From contig NZ_BOML01000038.1 of the NCBI RefSeq assembly GCF_016862175.1, positions 124,001 through 188,000 of the forward strand: a stretch of DNA of 64,000 nucleotides, read 5' to 3'. The notes below the pieces were generated by a model that was not told the DNA's origin, ran no database searches, and saw only the letters and a program-made list of their open reading frames with translations. The DNA is from Paractinoplanes durhamensis. Lineage in GTDB: Bacteria > Actinomycetota > Actinomycetes > Mycobacteriales > Micromonosporaceae. Below, in pieces: positions 54,518 to 61,071 of this stretch (the stretch's first letter is position 1; each line of letters starts with the position of its first letter). The position numbers and the translations under genes are program-made.

Positions 54518-55963
54518 ATGCGTCTGCGTCATCTCGCCTTACCCGCCGCGGTCACGCTGGCGGCCCTGACCGGGCTGGCCACGCCGGCCGCGGCCGCGCC
54601 CGACGACGAGCCGGCGTTCGTCGCCCTGGTCGTGCCCGAGCAGGTCACGGTCATCGAGGGCAAGACCAAGTCGGTCACGGCGACCGTCATCAATGCCAGT
54701 GACGTCACCGCCAAGGGCGTGGCGCTCACCTTCACCAAGATCGACGCGAGTGTCGCGGTGACCCTGCCGGCCGGGTGCGACCTGCCCACCGGCTGCGCGG
54801 TCGGCGAGCTCAAGCCGGGGGCGTCCCGCAAATACACGTTCAAGGTCACCCCGAACGTCGCGACCAGCGCCGACCTGACCTCGTCGCTCAGCCTCAAGGT
54901 GACCGGCGCGGACGGCGTGGCCGGCGACGAGGCGCAGGTGGCGATCGTGCGCGCGAAGGGCGGCGTGGACCTCGAGGTCGCCGACATCGCCGACATGAAG
55001 CTGAACCGTGGCCAGACCGCGGACGTGCCGATCACCGTACGCAACGCCGGCTCGGAGACGGTCGACGCGATCGGCGTCGTCCTGTTCGGCGAGGACGGGC
55101 TCGTGGCGCTCACCGAGTACCGCAACTGCGAGGACCAGTCCGAGGACGGGCTCAACGCGGTGGTATGCGTCTTCGAGCAGAATTTCCCGGCCGGCGCGGA
55201 GTTCACCGTGCCGTCCGCGACGCCGCTGCAGATCAAGGTCGCGGCCGACGCCGGTGGCCCGTACACCTACACGGCGGCGGTCGTCGCGGTCGGCATCAAC
55301 AAGGTGGTGGCCGACTCGCTGGCCGCGAAGTCCGGCCCGACGCTGAAGCTGCAGAGCATCGAGGACGACTACACCGACGCTCCGGACGACCTCAACGAGG
55401 ACGACAACGTCGCCGCGTTCGGCATCACGCTGGGTAAGTCCGCGGCCGACCTGCAGGCGATCGGCGGCACCTTCAAGGGCGCGGTCGGCGACGAGACCAC
55501 GGTCCAGGTCGGCGTGCGTAACCTCGGCCCGACCGCGACGGTCCCGCCGAGCCTCGACGGAATCCTCACCGTCACGGTCGACCTCCCGACCGGCATCGAG
55601 GTCACCGACGGCGACGACACGTGCTTCCCCGACCTCTCCGGGGACCCGTCCCGCTATACCTGCCTGCTGCTCAACCGGGTCGGCGTGGGCAAGTCCGAGC
55701 TGTTCTCCTTCACCGCCACCATCCTCGACTCGCCCGAGCACACCGCGGGCTCGGTCATCGTGGACGGCGGCGTCCAGGACACCAACTCCGCCAACGACAA
55801 GGCCGTCCTCGGCCTCGAGCTCACCGGCGGCGGCGCGGGCGGCGGCCTCCCGGTCACCGGCGCACCGGCCGGGTGGGTTGCGGCCGGCGGCGCGCTTCTG
55901 CTGCTCATCGGCGGAATCTTCTTCTCGGCGGCCCGCCGCCGGCGAATCATCACCAAGGCCTGA
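54518..55963 (+). CDS. LPXTG-anchored surface protein with Ig-like repeats
   Basis: The 481-residue protein has a signal peptide (LRHLALPAAVTLAALTGLATPAAAA) and three Ig/CARDB-like beta domains (about 30-155, 158-290, 300-430; for example VEGKTKSVTATVINASD, LNRGQTADVPITVRNAGSE, GDETTVQVGVRNLGPT). It ends with LPVTG at 444-448, a hydrophobic helix (WVAAGGALLLLIGGIFF) and RRRR. Sortase would cut at LPVTG and link it to peptidoglycan. It is strongly acidic. Likely role: cell-surface adhesin or structural protein. A hairpin follows the stop. Confidence 0.9.
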   Translation: MRLRHLALPAAVTLAALTGLATPAAAAPDDEPAFVALVVPEQVTVIEGKTKSVTATVINASDVTAKGVALTFTKIDASVAVTLPAGCDLPTGCAVGELKPGASRKYTFKVTPNVATSADLTSSLSLKVTGADGVAGDEAQVAIVRAKGGVDLEVADIADMKLNRGQTADVPITVRNAGSETVDAIGVVLFGEDGLVALTEYRNCEDQSEDGLNAVVCVFEQNFPAGAEFTVPSATPLQIKVAADAGGPYTYTAAVVAVGINKVVADSLAAKSGPTLKLQSIEDDYTDAPDDLNEDDNVAAFGITLGKSAADLQAIGGTFKGAVGDETTVQVGVRNLGPTATVPPSLDGILTVTVDLPTGIEVTDGDDTCFPDLSGDPSRYTCLLLNRVGVGKSELFSFTATILDSPEHTAGSVIVDGGVQDTNSANDKAVLGLELTGGGAGGGLPVTGAPAGWVAAGGALLLLIGGIFFSAARRRRIITKA

Positions 55964-57437
55964 CTTCGGAGGGTACGGGGGCGGTCCTTCCGCCCCCGTC
56001 CTGGCCGTTCCCGGGAGCACGCGTTGATCCACGGGCTGCGCGGCCGCCCCCGATAAATGCGTCAAGGCGCCTCGCTGTCGACGCAGCCGAAACGATCCGG
56101 GTGACCGCGAGGGCCAGCCCGATCGGGATGAGCAGGACCGCCGGCACCGCGTAGCGATAGTCGAAGAGGCTGGTGGCGACGCTGACCACGAGCAGCCCGA
56201 CCCCGGCCCCGGTGAACAGCAGCGCGTCGGCGGCCGAGCGCCACGACCGCCGCCGGACCCGCCACCCGGCCGCGAAGAGTGTCACGAGAATCCCGACCGC
56301 ATAGAGCGGCCCGGGCGTGGTGACGACCCGGCCGTACGCGTGGAGCCGCCGAGCATCCGGATTGTCGACCAGGAAATGCGGAGCCGGCATCGCCCCGAGC
56401 CGGTCAGCCGGCGTGTAGTAGCGGGCCACGCAGTCGGAGCCGACCGTGACCGGCGGCAGCCAGACCCGGGCCAGGCAGTCGGCGTCGTCGTTGAGCGGCG
56501 GCCGCCAGGTCAGATGCCACCACGACTGCTCGGCCACCATGCCCACATAGGACAGCGGCCGCTGCTTGATCACCGTGTCGGCGAAGTCGCCGAGGACGGG
56601 ATCGCCGGTCTCGGACGGGTAGAGGCGCCGGGCCGGACTCGCCGCGCTCCAGATGTAGTTGTCCGGCCGCTGATCCCAGCTGCGCGGCGCCTCCGGCATG
56701 CAGAGAGCGCGCTGCGAAACGGTGAGCCGCAGCCGGTCGCAGTCGGCGATCGGCATGACCCGGGCATAGAGGAACCGGCCCTGGTACTGCCCGAACGCGT
56801 AGACCCCCCGATGCTGGTGGTACCAGAGCAGATAGCCGCCGAGGATCGCCAGGACCGGCAGCGCGAAGGCACCCAGCCGCAGCAGCGAGACCCGGCGAAC
56901 CAGCAGGTAGGCGGCGGCCAGCGCGAGGATCGGCAGCCCGACGGTGCGGGTGACCGCCGCGAACCCGAGCAGCGCACCCCCGCCCGCCGCCGCGAACCAC
57001 CCGAGCCGATCGCGCCCGGCCAGCAGGAACAGCCCGCCGGCGGTGGCCGCCAAATACGCGGTCTCGGCCAGCACGTAGTGCTCGACCGTCAGCACCCGCG
57101 CGTCCACCGCGACCGGCAGGACGGCCAGCGCCGCGAGCCAGGGCCGGCAGCCGCGGCGCAGAAGGAACGCGTAGGCGGCGGCGAGGATCAGGACGCCGAG
57201 CATGTGCTGGGCGAGCGCGATCCGTTCGTACGGCATCCGGAGGAAGGGTTTCAGCAGCCAGGAGTATCCGAACGGGCGGATGACACCCGGTTCGCCCAGG
57301 AGGGACGACTCGATGTAGGAGCGGCTGTCCGGGAAGAAGAACGCGTAGGGGTAGGTGGCCGCGAACCAGACCCGCAGCGTCACGGCCGCGGCCAGTACCA
57401 CCGAGAACGGGAGATGTCGGGATCGCAAGCTGGCCAT
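55950..57437 (-). CDS. Membrane glycosyltransferase-like protein (GT39/83-like)
   Basis: This 495-residue protein has about 10-12 helices and early PDSRSYIESSLLGEPGVIRPFGYSW, where the acidic first loop (FFFPDSRSY) recalls the catalytic Asp loop of lipid-linked glycosyltransferases (GT-C fold). VDARVLTVEHYVLAETAYLA and a large outer loop (about 215-380) follow. The donor would be polyprenyl-phosphate sugar. The acceptor is unknown. The 3' end overlaps the surface-protein gene by 14 bases. Confidence 0.7.
   Translation of the reverse strand: MASLRSRHLPFSVVLAAAVTLRVWFAATYPYAFFFPDSRSYIESSLLGEPGVIRPFGYSWLLKPFLRMPYERIALAQHMLGVLILAAAYAFLLRRGCRPWLAALAVLPVAVDARVLTVEHYVLAETAYLAATAGGLFLLAGRDRLGWFAAAGGGALLGFAAVTRTVGLPILALAAAYLLVRRVSLLRLGAFALPVLAILGGYLLWYHQHRGVYAFGQYQGRFLYARVMPIADCDRLRLTVSQRALCMPEAPRSWDQRPDNYIWSAASPARRLYPSETGDPVLGDFADTVIKQRPLSYVGMVAEQSWWHLTWRPPLNDDADCLARVWLPPVTVGSDCVARYYTPADRLGAMPAPHFLVDNPDARRLHAYGRVVTTPGPLYAVGILVTLFAAGWRVRRRSWRSAADALLFTGAGVGLLVVSVATSLFDYRYAVPAVLLIPIGLALAVTRIVSAASTARRLDAFIGGGRAARGSTRAPGNGQDGGGRTAPVPSEVRPW
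55975..55999 (+). terminator. Hairpin terminator after the LPXTG gene
   Basis: ACGGGGGCGG (55975-55984) and CCGCCCCCGT (55990-55999) form a perfect ten-pair stem with a TCCTT loop, 11 bases after the surface-protein stop. The stem lies inside the 3' coding end of the convergent gene, so it could act in both directions. No U-tract follows. Confidence 0.65.
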
Positions 57438-57524
57438 CCCCCCGGGCGGCGGTCGATGAGCTGGCGAAACTATCAGCCGCCGCCGATCGACCTAACCGCC
57501 CGATTGGGCGAGCCCGTCCGGGTG

Positions 57525-58481
57525 TCAGCCGTTCAGGACGGCGTCCAGGGCGGCCACGTCCTCGGCGCTGAGCTGCCAGCTTCCGGCCGCCGCGTTGGCG
57601 TGCACCTGCTCGGCGTTGGTGGCGCCGGCGATCACGCTGGTCACCGCCGGGCGGGCGGCGAGGCCGGCGATCGCGACCTCGAGCAGGCTGTGCCCGCGCT
57701 CCTCGCCGAACGCGACCAGCTTCTCGATGGTGTCCCAGTCGGCGTCGGCAAGCACCCGCTGGTAGCGGTCCTGGGAGAGCCGGGTGCCGACCGGGGCGCG
57801 CTCGCCGCGGGAGTATTTACCGGACAGCAGGCCGGAGTCGAGCGGGAAGAACGGGAGCAGGCCGAGCCCGTATTGCTCGCAGGCCGGCACGGCCTCGTCC
57901 TCGACGTAGCGCTGGAGCAGGCTGTAGCGGTTCTGCGCGCTGATGAACGGGGTGTGCCCGGCGGCCCGGGCGGTCCAGTCGGCGTCGGCGATCTGCCAGC
58001 CGGCGAAGTTGGAGTTGCCGAGGTAGCGCACCTTGCCCGAGCGGACCAGGTCGTCGAGGGCGGCCAGGGTCTCCTCGATCGGGGTGGCCTCGTCCGGCTG
58101 GTGCAGCTGGTAGAGGTCGATGTAGTCGGTGCCGAGGCGGCGCAGCGAGGCTTCGACCGCGCGCACGAGGTAGCGCCGGGAGCCGCGGGCGTCGAAGTCG
58201 TTGCCGTTGAGGCCTTCCATGTCCATGCCGAACTTGGTCGCGACGATGACGTCGTCCCGGCGGCCCTTGAGCGCGGCGCCGAGACACTCCTCGGAGGCGC
58301 CGTGCGGGGTGCCGTAGATGTCGGCGGTGTCGAACAACGTGATGCCGGCCTCGATGGCCGCGTCCACCACTTCCCTGGTGCCGTCCGCGTCGAGCTTGCG
58401 GCCGAAGTTGTTGCAGCCGATCCCGACGACGGACACGACCAGGCCCGAGGTACCCAGCCTCCGGTAGCTCATCTCACTCAT
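57525..58481 (-). CDS. Aldo/keto reductase
   Basis: The 318-residue TIM-barrel oxidoreductase has the active-site Asp/Tyr in FDTADIYGTPHGASEECLG and Lys in VIVATKFGMDM, then DYIDLYQLHQPDEATPIEETLAALDDLV and GLAARPAVTSVIAGATNAEQV. NADPH-dependent aldehyde or ketone reduction is expected. ATG 58481 is used; MSYRRLG at 58472 is also possible. The substrate is unknown. Confidence 0.92.
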   Translation of the reverse strand: MSEMSYRRLGTSGLVVSVVGIGCNNFGRKLDADGTREVVDAAIEAGITLFDTADIYGTPHGASEECLGAALKGRRDDVIVATKFGMDMEGLNGNDFDARGSRRYLVRAVEASLRRLGTDYIDLYQLHQPDEATPIEETLAALDDLVRSGKVRYLGNSNFAGWQIADADWTARAAGHTPFISAQNRYSLLQRYVEDEAVPACEQYGLGLLPFFPLDSGLLSGKYSRGERAPVGTRLSQDRYQRVLADADWDTIEKLVAFGEERGHSLLEVAIAGLAARPAVTSVIAGATNAEQVHANAAAGSWQLSAEDVAALDAVLNG

Positions 58482-58546
58482 GATCCGAGCCTATGCCCGT
58501 TTGTCGCGTGGTTTGCCCACGGACACCGGACATAGGTGCAGCTCTA

Positions 58547-58590
58547 TTGACACACGTTGTTAACAAAACTCACTGTGTGAGAGCGCTCTC
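58547..58590 (+). promoter_or_regulatory. Promoter and LacI-type operators of the GH64 gene
   Basis: TTGACA (58547-58552) is a -35 hexamer. TTGTTAACAA (58557-58566) is a perfect ten-base palindrome in the spacer, and GAGAGCGCTCTC (58579-58590) is a perfect twelve-base palindrome near the transcription start, closely resembling the AGCGCT core of CebR/LacI operators. Repression released by a sugar inducer is likely. The -10 is unclear. Confidence 0.7.
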
Positions 58591-58625
58591 CCCTTCCGCT
58601 CGAAGTACGGAAAGAGGTGTTCCCC

Positions 58626-60218
58626 GTGCGTACCGTCCTGCGTGCTCTCGCCGCGCTGGCCATGACCATCCCCGTCGCGGTCGCCGTCTCCCCACCGTCG
58701 GCGCAGGCCGTCGGTCCCAACCTCCTCCCGGTCACCGTCGCCAACAGCACCGGCCGCGGCGACGCGGTCTACCTGTATGTCACCGGCGTGCAGCTCTCCT
58801 CCGGCCGCCTCGGCTATGTCAACCAGGCCGGCACCTTCACCGCGTGGAGCGGCGGCACGAATCCGCCCTCGGCCGCGCCCGACATCGCGATCGCGGGTGC
58901 CGGCAACGGCGGCAGCACCACCATCAACTTCCCCCGCGGCTTCTCCGGCCGGGTCTGGTTCTCGCTCGGCGAGAAGCTGAAGTTCTTCCTCACCCCGGAC
59001 GGACTCGTGCAGCCGGCGCCGTGGGCCTCCGGTGACCCGAACTACAACATCCTGTTCGACTGGAGCGAGTTCACCTACAACGACTCCGGCCTGTGGCTGA
59101 ACAGCTCGCAGGTGGACATGTTCGCGCTGCCGCACGCGGTGACCGTGACCAACAGCGCCGGCGTCACCAAGCGCACCGGCGACCTGGTCGCCAACGGCCG
59201 CACCAACGTGATCAACACGATCAAGGGCACCTCCGGCTGGGCGAACACCGTCTACACCCGGTCCGACGGGACGGTGCTGCGGGCGCTGTCGCCGGGCAAG
59301 GCGGCCGGCTCGGGCCTGCTGAGCGCGAACTACCTCGACTCGTACATCTCGAGCGCCTGGAACGCGTACGCCAGCAAGACTTTGACCGTCGTGCCCTTCG
59401 GGGACCAGCCGAACACCAAGTACTTCGGGCGCACGTCGGGCAACGTCATGAACTTCACCAACTCGTCGGGCGCCACCGTGGCGTCCTTCAACAAGCCGTC
59501 CTCGGCCAGCGTGTGGGGCTGCGACGGCGATCTGCCGGCGCCGAACGACCTGGTCGTCGGGCCGATCTCGCGCACGCTCTGCGCCGCCCTCAACCGCGGC
59601 ACGCTCGGCACCGTCGACACCCAGCCGAGCACCAACGCGGCGCAGTTCTACCAGAACAGCCCGACCAACGTGTACGCCAAGACCATCCACGCCAACATGA
59701 GCGACGGCAAGGCGTACGCGTTCGCCTTCGATGACGTCGGCAACTTCGAGTCGCTGGTCAACGACGGCGACCCGCGCTCGGCCGGGATCGTGCTCTCGCC
59801 GTTCACCGGTGGCGGCACCACTCCTCCGCCGTCGACCGGGACCGCGCTGATCAGCTCGCTGAACAACAAGTGCATCGACGTGCCGAACTCCAACTTCACC
59901 GACGGCGTACGGCTGCAGATGTGGACGTGCAACGGCACCAACGCCCAGAAGTGGACCTTCAGCAACGGCACGCTGCTCAGCCCGAGCGGCAAGTGCGGGG
60001 ACGTGGCGTCCGGCTCCACCGCGAACGGCGCCGCGATCCAGCTCTGGACCTGCAACGGCACCGGGGCTCAGCAGTTCGTCCTGAGCAGCGCGGGTGATCT
60101 GGTCAATCCGCAGGCCAACAAGTGTGTCGACATCGTCGACCTGAACGCGAACGACGGCGCGAAGCTCCAGTTGTGGGACTGCGCCGGCACCTCGAACCAG
60201 AAGTGGCGCCAGGGCTGA
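58626..60218 (+). CDS. Secreted GH64 beta-1,3-glucanase with ricin-type lectin domain
   Basis: This protein of about 530 residues has a signal peptide (RTVLRALAALAMTIPVAVAVSPPSAQA), a GH64 thaumatin-like catalytic domain (about 33-390; ILFDWSEFTYN holds likely catalytic acids, VWGCDGDLPAPND) and a Gly/Thr/Pro linker. A CBM13/ricin B lectin domain (about 405-530) follows, with repeated CIDV..LQMWTCNGTNAQKW, IQLWTCNGTGAQQF and LQLWDCAGTSNQKW units. GH64 enzymes release laminaripentaose from fungal-type 1,3-glucan. GTG 58626 has AAAGAGG eight bases upstream. A LacI-type operator lies in the promoter. Confidence 0.93.
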   Translation: MRTVLRALAALAMTIPVAVAVSPPSAQAVGPNLLPVTVANSTGRGDAVYLYVTGVQLSSGRLGYVNQAGTFTAWSGGTNPPSAAPDIAIAGAGNGGSTTINFPRGFSGRVWFSLGEKLKFFLTPDGLVQPAPWASGDPNYNILFDWSEFTYNDSGLWLNSSQVDMFALPHAVTVTNSAGVTKRTGDLVANGRTNVINTIKGTSGWANTVYTRSDGTVLRALSPGKAAGSGLLSANYLDSYISSAWNAYASKTLTVVPFGDQPNTKYFGRTSGNVMNFTNSSGATVASFNKPSSASVWGCDGDLPAPNDLVVGPISRTLCAALNRGTLGTVDTQPSTNAAQFYQNSPTNVYAKTIHANMSDGKAYAFAFDDVGNFESLVNDGDPRSAGIVLSPFTGGGTTPPPSTGTALISSLNNKCIDVPNSNFTDGVRLQMWTCNGTNAQKWTFSNGTLLSPSGKCGDVASGSTANGAAIQLWTCNGTGAQQFVLSSAGDLVNPQANKCVDIVDLNANDGAKLQLWDCAGTSNQKWRQG

Positions 60219-60225
60219 CCGCGCG

Positions 60226-61071
60226 CTAGGAGCCGCCGTCCATCGTGGACGGCGGCTCCGCCAATTCCCGGTACGCCGATTTGAGCAGGTCGACCAGCGG
60301 GATGTGCCGCACCCGGATCGGCGGCGCGTCGAGCGCGCGCAGCAGCAGCTCGGGCGGGGTGGTCACGCGGGCCGGCCGTTCCCGCAGCTTGCCGAGCGAA
60401 AGGCCGGGGGAGTAGTAGTCGGCGAGCCGCTCCTCCAGCGGAGTTTCCTCGACCGCGAGCGGATCCACCGCGTCGACCGGCTCGGGCGTGCCCCGCAACG
60501 CGCTGAGCAGGGCTTCCCGGTCGCGCCCACGCCAGGCGAGCACCAGGAACGGGTCGTCGTCGAAGGCTTCCGCGAGTACATAAAGGACGGCCGAGCCGTG
60601 TTTACAGGGGACTCCCCAATCTGGACAGTTGCAGCGAATGTCCAAATTATCGGGAAAAAGCGGGAGATTGTGTTCTTCGAATACGTCGATGATCTCGCGG
60701 GGCATCTCACCGGCCAGAAGTGCGGCCCGATACAGCGCGCGGCTCCCCAGTGATGACGTAACGTCGGTCCACTGTGTCTCGTCGAAAGCAGCGATGGCGA
60801 TCTCCACGGCGTACGGCTGCGGGCGTGAACCCTGCACCCGGGCCGTCACCTTCCCGGCCGCCAGCTGGAAGTCCATGACCTGGCCTTTGCGGGCGTAGGC
60901 CCGCCCGCGGGCCAGCCGCCCGCCGTCGCAGACGCGTTCCAGCACGTCGACGAAGCGGCGCGACCACCAGCGTTCGCCGATCTTGCCGCGCTTGGCCCGC
61001 ACCGCGAGCCCGCCGTCGACCTCGATCGTCTTGCCGGCCTCGTAGAACTTCCCGTCCCGGTCGAACGGCAT
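60226..61071 (-). CDS. SWIM zinc-finger protein
   Basis: The 281-residue protein has RWWSRRFVDVLERVCDGGRLARGRAYARKGQV (about 29-60) and the SWIM CxCxnCxH motif in DIRCNCPDWGVPCKHGSAVLYVLAEAF (about 148-174). SWIM proteins bind DNA or protein and often pair with SNF2-type ATPases. ATG 61071 overlaps the helicase stop by TGATG, so they are coupled and probably form a complex. The role is unknown; DNA repair or remodelling is a guess from families. Confidence 0.92.
   Translation of the reverse strand: MPFDRDGKFYEAGKTIEVDGGLAVRAKRGKIGERWWSRRFVDVLERVCDGGRLARGRAYARKGQVMDFQLAAGKVTARVQGSRPQPYAVEIAIAAFDETQWTDVTSSLGSRALYRAALLAGEMPREIIDVFEEHNLPLFPDNLDIRCNCPDWGVPCKHGSAVLYVLAEAFDDDPFLVLAWRGRDREALLSALRGTPEPVDAVDPLAVEETPLEERLADYYSPGLSLGKLRERPARVTTPPELLLRALDAPPIRVRHIPLVDLLKSAYRELAEPPSTMDGGS
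60229..60259. terminator. Bidirectional hairpin between GH64 and SWIM genes
   Basis: A perfect 14-pair stem (60229-60242 with 60246-60259) with a TCG loop begins 11 bases after the glucanase stop and covers the last codons of the convergent SWIM gene. It should end transcription from the plus strand; U-tracts are lacking. Confidence 0.75.
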
